Source: Corynebacterium sp. P3-F1 (GTDB lineage: Bacteria; Actinomycetota; Actinomycetes; Mycobacteriales; Mycobacteriaceae). Taken from it: 64,000 nt of DNA. The translations under genes and the position numbers were made by a program. Under the pieces are notes generated by a model. That model saw only the letters and a list, made by a program, of their open reading frames with translations, was not told where the DNA came from and searched no databases. Numbering within the stretch: the stretch's first letter is position 1; each line of letters starts with the position of its first letter. Positions 1 to 8,577 of this stretch are shown here, one piece after another. The DNA lies in NCBI RefSeq assembly GCF_030503635.1, contig NZ_CP129965.1, positions 434,001 to 498,000 on the forward strand, given 5' to 3'.

Positions 1-1284
1 CGATGCAGGTAGGAGACGGCCCTCGCCAAAGTTCGCGTACGCCCACTGCATGATCGGGTACAGAATGATGATGCCGATCGAGCCGAGCGCAATTCCCTCG
101 AGAGTGACGCTGCCGAATTCGAAAGTCAGGTTCCCGATGCCGACGATCAGAGCCACCGCCGCCATGGTCAGGTTGACGGGATTATTGAAGTCAACGTGGT
201 TGTCCTGCCAGATTCGTACACCGAGCATGCCGATCAACCCGTAAAGGACGAGACACGCGCCACCAAGTACGCCGGCGGGAATGGTGAAGATAAGCGCACC
301 GAACTTGGGAATGAACGCCAGCATGATGGCGAAGACCGCGGCGACCCAGTACGCGGCCGTGGAATACACACGGGTGGCGGCCATGACGCCGATGTTCTCG
401 GCGTACGTGGTGGTGCCGGAGCCGCCGAAGGCACCGGCAAGTGTCGTGGCCACGCCGTCGCCGATGAGTGCCGGGCCAGCAAGATCGTCGAGGTCACGCT
501 GGGTCATCTCCGCGACGGCCTTGACGTGGCCGACGTTCTCGGCGATGAGGACAACGAGGACCGGCAGCGTGACCAAGATCGCGGAGAGGTGGAACTCGGG
601 AGTATGGAACGTGGGCAGCCCGATCCATGAGGCAGCGGCGATGGTTGCTCCGGCATCCTCGGCCAGGTTGCCGGTCAGCGCCGCGAAGACCCACCCGGCG
701 ACGACGCCGATGAGAATGGATAGGCGCGAAGCCATTCCCCGGAAGCAGGCCGTGGCGATGAGGATGACCGCGAGCGTCACTAGTCCGACCGCGGGTTGCG
801 TCTGGGTGTTCGCCACCGCAGTCGGCGCGAGGTTCAGTCCGATAAGCGCGACGATCGCTCCGGTGACCGCCGGCGGCATGACCGCGTCAATGACGCGCTT
901 GCCCGCCCACGAAACCAGCAGACCGACGCCGATAAGAGCCAACCCCGTGACGAGAATGCCCCCCAGCTGCGCTCCGATTCCGTGCTGCTGCGATGCGGCC
1001 AACGGCGCGATGAAAGCAAACGACGACCCGAGGTAGCTGGGCAACCGGTTACGGGTGAACAGCAGGAAGATAATGGTGCCCAAACCGGAGAACAACAGAG
1101 TCGTATTTACCGGGAAGCCGGTCAACGTGGGCACAAGCAGCGTGGCGCCAAACATCGCGATGACATGCTGCATGCCGATTCCGATTGTCCTCGGCCAGCT
1201 CAACCGCTCCTCAGGGGCAACAACAGAACCGGGCAGAATGGTTTTGCCGTTGCCGTGGACGGCCCAAGAAGGAAGAAAGCTCAC
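1..1284 (-). CDS. uraA: NCS2-family uracil/xanthine permease (3' end outside window)
   Basis: Proton-coupled uptake of a nucleobase, most likely uracil, across the cytoplasmic membrane. I read 428 codons on the minus strand; the C-terminus lies beyond base 1. The frame is almost wholly hydrophobic and carries NCS2 signatures: QHVIAMFG in the first helix, NVGHVKAVAEMTQRD in mid-protein and GGSGTTTYAENIGV in the next helix. The two glutamates in the ENVGH and YAENIG stretches match the substrate-binding glutamates of UraA. GTG at 1284 is chosen because an in-frame TAG lies five codons upstream and no other usual start intervenes. No strong Shine-Dalgarno is visible. It follows hflX in the same direction after 136 bp. 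Substrate within the family (uracil or xanthine) is inferred. Confidence 0.8.
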   Translation of the reverse strand, partial: MSFLPSWAVHGNGKTILPGSVVAPEERLSWPRTIGIGMQHVIAMFGATLLVPTLTGFPVNTTLLFSGLGTIIFLLFTRNRLPSYLGSSFAFIAPLAASQQHGIGAQLGGILVTGLALIGVGLLVSWAGKRVIDAVMPPAVTGAIVALIGLNLAPTAVANTQTQPAVGLVTLAVILIATACFRGMASRLSILIGVVAGWVFAALTGNLAEDAGATIAAASWIGLPTFHTPEFHLSAILVTLPVLVVLIAENVGHVKAVAEMTQRDLDDLAGPALIGDGVATTLAGAFGGSGTTTYAENIGVMAATRVYSTAAYWVAAVFAIMLAFIPKFGALIFTIPAGVLGGACLVLYGLIGMLGVRIWQDNHVDFNNPVNLTMAAVALIVGIGNLTFEFGSVTLEGIALGSIGIIILYPIMQWAYANFGEGRLLPAS

Positions 1285-1395
1285 AGGCCCAAGAATCTAT
1301 CAGGTCCAGCTCCGTCGCGAGTCGCGTGGATGCCGGTACGACACCGCCAAGACAGAGCAAGACAGAGCTACCACGCCAGCGCACCACCACCAACG

Positions 1396-1413
1396 GGGCC
1401 ACAACAGTGGCCC
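1396..1413 (-). terminator. Short perfect hairpin after hflX
   Basis: A 7-bp perfect inverted repeat, GGGCCAC / GTGGCCC with a 4-nt loop, begins 8 bp past the hflX stop. No T-tract follows on the minus strand, so termination is uncertain; it may only stabilise the hflX 3' end. Confidence 0.35.
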
Positions 1414-1420
1414 GAGAAGG

Positions 1421-3013
1421 CTAGGACACCACGAAATCGGAGTACTGGCGGGCAAGGATGCGGGGGAGGCGGACGTCGATAAGCGTGCCCTCTTCCTTGT
1501 ACTCCTCGCTTCGCACGGTGCCTTCTTCGTGGAGGCGCGAGATGATGTCGCCGCGCGTGTACGGCACAAGCAGCGTGACGTGGGTGTCGAGCGTGTTGAG
1601 GAACATTTCAATGCGCCCCTCGAGCTCCGCGATGCCTTCGCCCGTGCGGGCAGACACGAACACGACATCGCGACCGGAATCGGCGAACGCGTGGCGCAGC
1701 TCGGCGAGCACCACCGGATCCGCCTGGTCGATCTTGTTCACCACGACGATCTCCGGCGGAATTTCCTCCCCCGTGTCGCGCGTGATCTCCGCGAGCACCT
1801 CGTTCACAGCCTTGATCTGCTTCAGCGGGAACGGGTCGGAACCGTCCACGACGTGCAGCATGAGGTCCGCGCCAGCGACCTCCTCGAGCGTGGACTTGAA
1901 CGCTTCGACGAGCTGCGTGGGCAAGTGGCGCACAAACCCGACGGTATCGGTGAGCACGACCGTGCGGCCGTCCGCGAGCTCCGCTTTGCGTGTCGACGGA
2001 TCCAGAGTCGCAAACAACGCATCCTCGACCAGCACACCCGCATCGGTCATGGCGTTGATCAGCGAGGACTTGCCCGCGTTGGTGTAGCCCGCGATGGCGA
2101 TCTTCGGGATGGGGGAGCGCTGGCGCTGGGCGCGCTTGATGTCGCGGGCGGTCTTCATGCCCGCCAGCTCGCGGCGCAGCTTCGCCATTTCGGAGCGCAG
2201 GCGGCGGCGGTCCGCCTCGATACGCGTCTCACCGGGGCCACGGAGACCCACACCACCGTTGGAGCCCGCGCGGCCGCCCGCCTGGCGCGACAGGTTGCCG
2301 CCCCAGCCGCGGGTACGGGTGTACAGGTACTCCATTTGCGCCAGACTGACCTGCGCCTTGCCTTCCTTGGACTTCGCGTGCTGGGCAAAGATATCCAAAA
2401 TGAGCATGGTCCGGTCAATCACCTTGACCCTGAGTGCTTCCTCCAACGCCACCATCTGGCCGGGCGACAGCTCACCGTCGCACACCACGGTGTCGGCGCC
2501 TGTAGCCATGACGATGTCCTTGAGCTCCCCCACCTTGCCCGAGCCGATGTAGGTGCCCGGGTCCGGCTTGTCGCGCTTCTGGTACAGCATCTCCACGACG
2601 TTCGCTCCGGCTGTCTTCGCCAGGGCGGCGAGCTCGTTCATGTTCGCCTCGACCTCGGCCGTGGTGCCCTCGGTCCACACGCCGATCAGGATGACTTGCT
2701 CAAGGCGGAGCTTGCGGTACTCGACTTCGTAACCGTCCGCCTGCTCCTCGGCGCGGATCTCGGTGTCGCGGATGACGCGTCGGAACGCGTTGCGCTCGGA
2801 AAGGTCCAGGGCGCCCGTCGTGGGAGCGTCGCCTGCAACATCGTCCAAGTATGCGTCGAAAGAATCAACGGAGTGGTCCCGCCGTGCACCGTGAGCGCTG
2901 TCGGAGGCGTCGCCGCGGGATTCAGCGTGGTCGCGGAACGCCTCGGCGAGGAGTTCGTCGTGGGTCGTCTGGTCGCCGGAGGGGGCGGAAAATGGGGAAA
3001 AAGATTTCGTCAT
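1421..3013 (-). CDS. hflX: GTPase HflX, ribosome-associated
   Basis: HflX-family GTPase that binds the large ribosomal subunit and helps split or rescue stalled ribosomes under stress. The 530-residue protein has the glycine-rich HflX linker (GGVGLRGPGETRIEADRRR), then the G domain: G1 GYTNAGKSS near residue 308, the HflX switch FATLDPS near 334, DTVGF near 356 and NKID near 425. I choose ATG at 3013 because AAGGA lies about 6 nt upstream and the residues before it look non-coding. The N-terminal 80 residues are acidic and variable. Antisense open frames across this gene are shadows. Confidence 0.95.
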   Translation of the reverse strand: MTKSFSPFSAPSGDQTTHDELLAEAFRDHAESRGDASDSAHGARRDHSVDSFDAYLDDVAGDAPTTGALDLSERNAFRRVIRDTEIRAEEQADGYEVEYRKLRLEQVILIGVWTEGTTAEVEANMNELAALAKTAGANVVEMLYQKRDKPDPGTYIGSGKVGELKDIVMATGADTVVCDGELSPGQMVALEEALRVKVIDRTMLILDIFAQHAKSKEGKAQVSLAQMEYLYTRTRGWGGNLSRQAGGRAGSNGGVGLRGPGETRIEADRRRLRSEMAKLRRELAGMKTARDIKRAQRQRSPIPKIAIAGYTNAGKSSLINAMTDAGVLVEDALFATLDPSTRKAELADGRTVVLTDTVGFVRHLPTQLVEAFKSTLEEVAGADLMLHVVDGSDPFPLKQIKAVNEVLAEITRDTGEEIPPEIVVVNKIDQADPVVLAELRHAFADSGRDVVFVSARTGEGIAELEGRIEMFLNTLDTHVTLLVPYTRGDIISRLHEEGTVRSEEYKEEGTLIDVRLPRILARQYSDFVVS

Positions 3014-3129
3014 TGAGTCCTTATTGTCACATGCCTGCACATTTGGCCAAAGATTGGCGCTCATCTACCCCAACCCGGACGATCGTCGGATTGTTCCCCG
3101 GCGGCACCCCGGCATTAGGATTGGAGCTT

Positions 3130-3906
3130 ATGAGCGACACGATCACGACAGATCTCTCCAGCATCGGCATGGGCTATTCGCGGTGGCAGGACGCTGTGGA
3201 GGCGGCCATCGCGTCGAACCAGCTCGCGGTCACGGGCGAGGTCCGCGGCGGCCAACTCATCCAGTTCGCGGACTCGTCGGGCGCGCAGCTGAACATCCTC
3301 GCGGTCGAACCGTTCGCCACATTCGCAGGCTTCGACTCGACGACGCGGACCTACGCGCACGTCACCATGGTCAATGACGTGGTGGGTTTATGCGACATCG
3401 TCGATCCGACGGGGGCGCCCATCGCGTCCGCCACGGCCAACATCGCACAGGGGCCATTGCTTGTCGACGAATCCACCCTCCAGTGGCAAGAAATGGGATT
3501 CACCGCTCTGGCTGTGTCCGTGCAGCACTACGGCAGCGTCGACGAGTTCTTGACCGCCACCGGCGAAACCCTGGGCACGATCGTGTCCGACGGTGCGGAG
3601 CAGATCGCTTCCGGTGCTGCAGCTGCCCCGGATGCAGCGGCGAAGTTCTCCGCTCGCGTGCTGGAGTCGGAATACCGCACGAACACGTTGACCGGTGAGC
3701 GCTTCATTCACGTATCCGTCGACGGCGCATTCCCCTTCGACGTGGTTCTTCCTGCGGGTGGAACGGCCGGCCAGGAGACGGTTCAGCTTCCGGAGCGCAA
3801 TTCTGTGATTGCAGGCACCGCGGTACTCGCCGGCCAGGTCGCCATGGCTGCCGGCGGCGGTGGGTGCGGCTGCGGCGGCGGTGGGTGCGGCTGCGGCGGA
3901 CACTAG
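3130..3906 (+). CDS. Unknown protein with a C-terminal Gly-Cys repeat tail
   Basis: A 258-residue soluble protein with no signal peptide or membrane segment; I do not recognise the family. The body is a balanced alpha/beta composition. A final helix-like VLAGQVAMAAG leads into a tail made of two copies of GGGGCGC followed by GGH. Four cysteines therefore sit in the last 17 residues and essentially none earlier. Such a tail could bind metal, be oxidised, or be modified as in Gly/Cys-rich peptides, but nothing adjacent encodes a modifying enzyme. ATG at 3130 is preceded by AGGA and GGAG. It is divergent from hflX (116 bp) and followed after 42 bp by a small membrane protein in the same direction. 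Confidence 0.75.
   Translation: MSDTITTDLSSIGMGYSRWQDAVEAAIASNQLAVTGEVRGGQLIQFADSSGAQLNILAVEPFATFAGFDSTTRTYAHVTMVNDVVGLCDIVDPTGAPIASATANIAQGPLLVDESTLQWQEMGFTALAVSVQHYGSVDEFLTATGETLGTIVSDGAEQIASGAAAAPDAAAKFSARVLESEYRTNTLTGERFIHVSVDGAFPFDVVLPAGGTAGQETVQLPERNSVIAGTAVLAGQVAMAAGGGGCGCGGGGCGCGGH
3853..3894 (+). repeat. Two tandem 21-bp repeats coding the Gly-Cys tail
   Basis: Two exact 21-bp units (3853-3873 and 3874-3894), each coding seven residues of the Gly/Cys tail. The exact nucleotide identity suggests recent duplication or slippage, so copy number may vary between strains. Confidence 0.9.
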
Positions 3907-3948
3907 AGGCACTAAAGGCACTAGAAACCCTAAACAGGCACCACGATC

Positions 3949-4464
3949 ATGGCCGGGAATAACCGCAACAAAGAGGCAGCGATTTGGCTGACGCTCGCCC
4001 TCGTTGTCGCGATTTTGCTCGGCTCGCGCCTCGGCGTGCCCGGTCTGCTGATCGGTGTCGCCCTCGCCGCGGTGGCCTTTGTCGGGTACCGCAACGACAC
4101 GGTCGACCCGGAGGTTGAGGCGCTTCGTTCTTCCCTTAGGGTCGCGCGCGACGACATTGCTCAGGTTGTCGACGAATACGACGAGCTGACTACCGGAACC
4201 AGCACGGACGCTGTCGCTGACCGCACGCTCACCTACCCCGTGCTCGCAGAGCCGCACAGTGATGTTCCCGCGATCGAGGACTTCCATCTTCGGCTCGGCT
4301 CGTCCCGCCGTTTCTTGTCGCGCGTCGACGCGCACCTGCGCAACAACGACCTCGACCGCCACGCGCTCGAGCGCCTCATCAACATTGCAGACCAGCGGGC
4401 GCTCGAGCTTTCTGAGTCCTGGGCTGACGCTCGCCGCGCCGCGCGCAAGTTGGGACCCGCTTAA
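3949..4464 (+). CDS. Small membrane protein of unknown function
   Basis: A 171-residue protein. Residues about 12-30 and 32-47 form two hydrophobic helices (IWLTLALVVAILLG and LLIGVALAAVAFVGY), followed by a cytoplasmic-looking helical domain rich in Arg, Asp and Leu, with a likely coiled-coil start at PEVEALRSSLRVARDDIAQVVDEYDEL split around residue 60. It resembles small conserved membrane proteins found beside dapF in corynebacteria, but I cannot assign a role. It lies 42 bp after the Gly-Cys protein and converges with dapF, so the two stop codons are 42 bp apart. Short near-repeats (GGCACTAAAGGCACTAG) fill the space upstream of its start. Confidence 0.75.
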   Translation: MAGNNRNKEAAIWLTLALVVAILLGSRLGVPGLLIGVALAAVAFVGYRNDTVDPEVEALRSSLRVARDDIAQVVDEYDELTTGTSTDAVADRTLTYPVLAEPHSDVPAIEDFHLRLGSSRRFLSRVDAHLRNNDLDRHALERLINIADQRALELSESWADARRAARKLGPA

Positions 4465-4504
4465 AACAGCACGCTCACCGTCGTTTCGACGAGCTCACCG
4501 TCGC

Positions 4505-4514
4505 GCTTATCGAC
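4505..4514. repeat. Copy of the GTCGATAAGC motif at the dapF stop
   Basis: GCTTATCGAC on the plus strand, overlapping the dapF TAA stop. One of 15 copies of this 10-mer in the window; see findings. Confidence 0.7.
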
Positions 4515-5544
4515 GCAACGACCCCAGCTCCACCTCTCCCCTCCCCACGATCACGGACGGTCCAGTCATCGTCGCTTCCCCGTCGGTGATGGCGATGTCC
4601 AAAGCGCCGCCAGGGACGTGGACGGTGACGGATCCGTTTTCGATGCCGGCGTCGGCAAGCGCAGCGCGAGCGGCGGCGACCGTGCCGGTTCCGCACGAGC
4701 GCGTCTCACCGACCCCGCGCTCCCACACACGCATGTGAACGGTGCCGTCGGTCATTTCGGTGAGAATTTCCACGTTGACTCCCGCCGGGAAGAACTCGTG
4801 GTCGAAGGCTGGCTGCACGAACTCCATGTCCACCAGCTGTCCAGCCGTCAGCCCGGGAATCACCGCGGCGAGGTGCGGATTGCCCACGTCCACGCCAAGG
4901 CCGGCAAAATCCACCTCGCCCATGCGCGCCGTGGACACACCGGTGACCTTGACCGGCCCCATGCCAACCTCCACCTGTGCGCGGGAAGGACCGTGCGGAC
5001 CGTCGCCTTCCAACTCGTGGATGACGATGTGTTTCACCCCGGCGCGGGTGGCCACGTCGAATTCCCGCTCCGTCTCTAATCCTTGTGCGGCGAGGACGTG
5101 GGCGAACACGCGAATACCATTGCCGCACATTTCGGCGACAGAGCCATCGGCGTTGCGGTAGTCCATAAACCACCGGGCGCCGCTGCCATTGCCGGCGCGA
5201 GTGCCGTGGTCGCTGGTTGCACGGCCGGCGTTGCCGCTGCCGGTCACCCTCACGTTCTCCGCGGCAGCCTCACCGGAGGTGTCCGAGACCGTGACGAATT
5301 CCGTGGCATCAGGGGCATCAGGGGCACCAGGGTCAGCCGCGCGGACCAGGCGCAGGAATCCGTCGCCGCCGATCCCGGCGCGGCGGTCGCACAGAGCTGC
5401 CACAAGGTCGTCGGTGAGGACGCCGAGCGTTTCGAGCTGATCGTCGACATCGATAAGTACGACGAAGTCGTTCTCCGTGCCGTGTGCCTTGATGAACGGC
5501 AGGGAGGAAAGGTGCGGTTCGGTCTCGTTGTTGTTGGTGCTCAC
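4507..5544 (-). CDS. dapF: Diaminopimelate epimerase with an inserted linker
   Basis: Converts LL- to meso-diaminopimelate, the last step before lysine and the cross-linking residue of the corynebacterial cell wall. Both catalytic cysteines are in place: [11 protein letters not shown] near residue 138 and [11 protein letters not shown] near 281. The N-terminal [12 protein letters not shown] motif and GGDGFLR are also present. At 345 residues it is longer than the roughly 277 usual in the genus. The excess is a low-complexity insert between RLVRAAD (about residue 70) and [11 protein letters not shown] (about 122), rich in Gly, Ala, Ser and Asp, so it should loop out of the first domain. Its start overlaps the miaA stop by 4 bp, which implies translational coupling. 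Confidence 0.95.
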   Translation of the reverse strand: MSTNNNETEPHLSSLPFIKAHGTENDFVVLIDVDDQLETLGVLTDDLVAALCDRRAGIGGDGFLRLVRAADPGAPDAPDATEFVTVSDTSGEAAAENVRVTGSGNAGRATSDHGTRAGNGSGARWFMDYRNADGSVAEMCGNGIRVFAHVLAAQGLETEREFDVATRAGVKHIVIHELEGDGPHGPSRAQVEVGMGPVKVTGVSTARMGEVDFAGLGVDVGNPHLAAVIPGLTAGQLVDMEFVQPAFDHEFFPAGVNVEILTEMTDGTVHMRVWERGVGETRSCGTGTVAAARAALADAGIENGSVTVHVPGGALDIAITDGEATMTGPSVIVGRGEVELGSLRR

Positions 5545-6461
5545 GCGAGCGAGTCTAGCGCGGCGCGCAGCAGCTCTTCGGCGGTCTGGTCCGCGTCAAT
5601 CCATGTGATCCGCTTGTCGCGGTTGAACCAGGAACGCTGGCGGCGCACGTAACGGCGGGTGCCGGTAATGGTGGATTCAATGGCGTCGTCCAGCGTGCAG
5701 TCTCCGTCGAGGTAGTCGAGTACCTGCGCGTATCCGATGGCGCGACCGGCGGTCGAGTCCGCGACGAGCCCCACGCCGATCAATCCCTTAACCTCGTCGA
5801 CCAACCCATTCTCGAACATCTGGCGGGTGCGCAGCTCTATGCGCGGATTCAACCACTCGGCAGTGGTCCTTAGTCCTACGATCCGGGTCCCCCAGCGCGG
5901 CGGGGCATGCTTCGGCGGCTGCGAGGCCTGGAATGGCTGGCCGGTCAGCTCGATCACCTCGAGCGCGCGGACGGTGCGCCGGGGGTCATTGTCCTCGATG
6001 ACGGCAGCAGCTGCAGGATCCAGCTCGGCCAATTCAGCGTGCAGAGCCGCGACACCGATGCGATTTAGCCGCTGTTCGTATTTTTCCCGGACGGAGGGGT
6101 CGGTGGGCGGGAACTGCCAATCGTCGATAAGCGATTGCACATACATCATGGACCCGCCGACAAGGATGGGGACGGTGCCGCGCGCGGCGATGGCCTCGAC
6201 TGCCTCGACCGCGAGTGCCTGGTACTCGGCGACTGACGCCGTGCGGGTGACATCCCAGATGTCGAGCAGGTGGTGCGGGATGCCGCCGCGGTCGTCAGGC
6301 GGAAGTTTCGCGGTGCCGATGTCCATGCCGCGGTACAGCTGCATCGAGTCGACGTTGACAACCTCCCCGCCGAGCGTGTGCGCGAGAGCGATGCCCAGAT
6401 CCGACTTTCCGGAGGCCGTCGGGCCGACGACCGCGATAGGTGCGACAGGGAGATCAGGCAT
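5541..6461 (-). CDS. miaA: tRNA dimethylallyltransferase
   Basis: Transfers the dimethylallyl group of DMAPP to N6 of A37 in tRNAs reading UNN codons; the product is the substrate of MiaB, encoded 6 kb away. The 306-residue protein opens with the P-loop [11 protein letters not shown] near residue 12 and continues with the MiaA motif [17 protein letters not shown], then HHLLDIWD and the C-terminal [17 protein letters not shown] at 6461 is chosen because the P-loop begins a few residues later, as in the family; the longer open frame upstream is the neighbour's shadow. It overlaps the upstream gene by 8 bp and dapF by 4 bp, so the three form one operon. Confidence 0.95.
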   Translation of the reverse strand: MPDLPVAPIAVVGPTASGKSDLGIALAHTLGGEVVNVDSMQLYRGMDIGTAKLPPDDRGGIPHHLLDIWDVTRTASVAEYQALAVEAVEAIAARGTVPILVGGSMMYVQSLIDDWQFPPTDPSVREKYEQRLNRIGVAALHAELAELDPAAAAVIEDNDPRRTVRALEVIELTGQPFQASQPPKHAPPRWGTRIVGLRTTAEWLNPRIELRTRQMFENGLVDEVKGLIGVGLVADSTAGRAIGYAQVLDYLDGDCTLDDAIESTITGTRRYVRRQRSWFNRDKRITWIDADQTAEELLRAALDSLA

Positions 6462-7050
6462 GATCCACCTGCCACGCCGCCACGAAACGACCGACGCCCA
6501 ACGACGCATCGTGTGCGAGCAGCTCGCAACGCACCGGGCGCAACGCGGCGAGCTCGTGCCACAAAGCCGGCTCAACGACGCCGCGCACCGCGAGCTCGTC
6601 CGGCAACGCGTCATCCCCGGCCAAAAAACGCACCATGTGCTCGTGGGTCTCCTGCGCGCCGTCGACAAGCGCCAACGGCGCACGCCGCGTCAACCCCGCG
6701 GACCCGTCGACGACGACCACGGTGAGCGCCTCCGGGTCGAACGGTGCGAGTGTGGCGCGCGAATCCGTGACCCGCTCTGCGCCCGTACCCAAGCAGTAAC
6801 GCGCAACGAGTTCCGCCAGGTAGTTCCCCCCGCCCACAGCGACGTTCGGCGCACCCCACGCCGCCAGCGAACCCGTGCGCTCCGTGCGCCACCGCCCGTC
6901 GCGAGAACCGACGATATGTACGGCGCGGGCATCCTGCTCAGCAAGTTCACGGATCGTGCGCACCATGGCGCGGCCGACGAAATCTCCCGGGGCGAGCTCC
7001 GCGACCAACGCCGGAGACCCCGGCACGACGCACACGTTGAACTGGTTCAC
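6454..7050 (-). CDS. LigB-superfamily (class III extradiol dioxygenase-like) protein of the miaA operon
   Basis: A 198-residue protein matching the conserved hypothetical that sits upstream of miaA and dapF in actinobacteria (the Rv2728c position in M. tuberculosis). Its fold suggests the extradiol-dioxygenase-like LigB superfamily, with [11 protein letters not shown] and a late [17 protein letters not shown], but I cannot see a full metal-binding set, so catalysis is uncertain. The start is probably GTG at 7050 ([12 protein letters not shown]) or GTG at 7059. It overlaps miaA by 8 bp. The constant link to tRNA modification or diaminopimelate genes is known by context only. Confidence 0.65.
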   Translation of the reverse strand: MNQFNVCVVPGSPALVAELAPGDFVGRAMVRTIRELAEQDARAVHIVGSRDGRWRTERTGSLAAWGAPNVAVGGGNYLAELVARYCLGTGAERVTDSRATLAPFDPEALTVVVVDGSAGLTRRAPLALVDGAQETHEHMVRFLAGDDALPDELAVRGVVEPALWHELAALRPVRCELLAHDASLGVGRFVAAWQVDHA

Positions 7051-7187
7051 GCCCACCACCCTATCCAGCCCGCTCCGGGGCATCAGCAAACGGTTCCAAC
7101 GGCTGACAACCGAGCGCGCGGGCCGGTAAGGTTTCAAAGCATCACGGCAGCCGTGACGCGCGGCACACACAAGAAAGGACGTTCACC

Positions 7188-8576
7188 ATGACGCAACCAC
7201 CCACCGACGGACAGACGCCCAACACCACTCCGGCCCCGTCGCCGGGCTCGATGCCTTCCCGCGCCCCGAAACCCGGCCCGCGTCCAGGGGCCCGTCCCGC
7301 TGCACCTACTCCGTCGCCGTCGCCCGCGACCCCGGCCGCGCCTGTGACACGAGCCGACACCGCCGATGCCAAGAAGTTCGGTCGCGTCGCCGCGGACGGG
7401 ACGGTGTATGTCACCCGCACCGGTACTGAGCGTGCCGTCGGTTCGTGGCAGGCCGGCACCCCGGAGGAAGGGCTGGAGCACTTCGCCCAGCGTTTCGGGG
7501 ATTTGTCCACCGAGGTCGGACTTTTGGAAAACCGCCTCGCGGCGCGCCCGGAGGACGCGAATTCCGTGCGCACCCAAGCGCAGCAGCTCATCGATTCGCT
7601 GGATGAGCAGGCTGTCGTCGGAGACTTGGACGCGCTGGAGACTCGACTGAAGGAGCTTCTCGGCCAGGCCGACGTCGCAGGCGAAAAAGCCAAGGAGGCG
7701 AAGGAAGCCCGCCGAGCTGAGGCGATCGCGCGTAAAGAAGCTCTCGCAACTGAGGCAGAAGACTTGGCCGCGAATTCCACCGAGTGGAAAGCCGCCGGCG
7801 ACCGCATCCGCGCGATCCTCGACGAGTGGAAGACCATTCGTGGCATCGACCGGAAGACGGACGACGCGCTGTGGAAGCGTTATTCCAAGGCGCGCGACTC
7901 CTTCAACCGCCGCCGGGGCGCGCACTTCGCAGAACTCGACCGCGGGCGCGCCGCCGCCAAGGCAGCGAAAGAAGACATCATCGAGCGCGCCGAGAAGATC
8001 AAGGATTCTACCGACTGGAACGACACCGCCCGCGCATTCCGCGACCTGATGAGCGAGTGGAAGGCCGCCGGCCGCGCCCCGCGCGACGTGGACGACAAGC
8101 TGTGGGAGCGGTTCCGTGCGGCCCAGGACCACTTCTTCGCCGCGCGAAACGCGGTCAACGATGAGCGCGACCGCGAGTTCGAGGCCAATGCCAAGGCCAA
8201 GGACGAGCTCATTGCAGAGTACGACCCGCTGATCGACCCGGAGAAGGGTCTCGGCGCCGCGAAGTCGAAATTGCGCGAGCTACAGGAGAAGTGGGAGGAG
8301 ATCGGTTACGTCCCGCGCGGCAAGGTCCGCGAGTACGAAGACAAGATCGGCGAGATTGAGCAACGTGTCTCCGACGCCGAGGAGAAGCAGTGGCGCAAGT
8401 CGAACCCGGTCCAGCAAGACAAGGCAAACCAGTTCCAGGTCAAGGCGGACGACTTCCGCGCCAAGGCTGATGCGGCCGAGGCAAAGGGTGACGCGGCGAA
8501 GGCAGCGGAGCTCCGCGCACAGGCGGAGCAGTGGCAGGAGTTCGCAGACGTCGCCGCGAAGGCGCTCGACGACTAG
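7188..8576 (+). CDS. DUF349 coiled-coil protein
   Basis: A 462-residue cytoplasmic protein. Residues 1-55 are a Pro/Ala/Ser-rich disordered tail. The rest is charged and helical, with at least three DUF349-type repeats recognisable by the pattern L/W-W-K-x-I/A...D-x-x-LW-x-R-F/Y (DEWKTIRGIDRKTDDALWKR, SEWKAAGRAPRDVDDKLWER). The family is widespread next to miaA in actinobacteria; its role is not established, although some members are linked to stress survival. ATG at 7188 is preceded by AAGAAAGGACG. It is divergent from the miaA operon with about 137 bp between starts. Confidence 0.85.
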   Translation: MTQPPTDGQTPNTTPAPSPGSMPSRAPKPGPRPGARPAAPTPSPSPATPAAPVTRADTADAKKFGRVAADGTVYVTRTGTERAVGSWQAGTPEEGLEHFAQRFGDLSTEVGLLENRLAARPEDANSVRTQAQQLIDSLDEQAVVGDLDALETRLKELLGQADVAGEKAKEAKEARRAEAIARKEALATEAEDLAANSTEWKAAGDRIRAILDEWKTIRGIDRKTDDALWKRYSKARDSFNRRRGAHFAELDRGRAAAKAAKEDIIERAEKIKDSTDWNDTARAFRDLMSEWKAAGRAPRDVDDKLWERFRAAQDHFFAARNAVNDERDREFEANAKAKDELIAEYDPLIDPEKGLGAAKSKLRELQEKWEEIGYVPRGKVREYEDKIGEIEQRVSDAEEKQWRKSNPVQQDKANQFQVKADDFRAKADAAEAKGDAAKAAELRAQAEQWQEFADVAAKALDD

Positions 8577-8577
8577 G

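Noticed and set aside
1055..3016. Long plus-strand open frame of 653 codons
   Set aside because: It is antisense to hflX, has Arg/His/Leu-biased composition typical of shadow frames, and hflX has complete GTPase motifs.
5446..5455. ATCGATAAGT as another copy of the 10-mer
   Set aside because: Differs at both ends from GTCGATAAGC, so I did not count it. GTCGATAAAT near 16524 and TCCGATAAGC near 839 were left out for the same reason.
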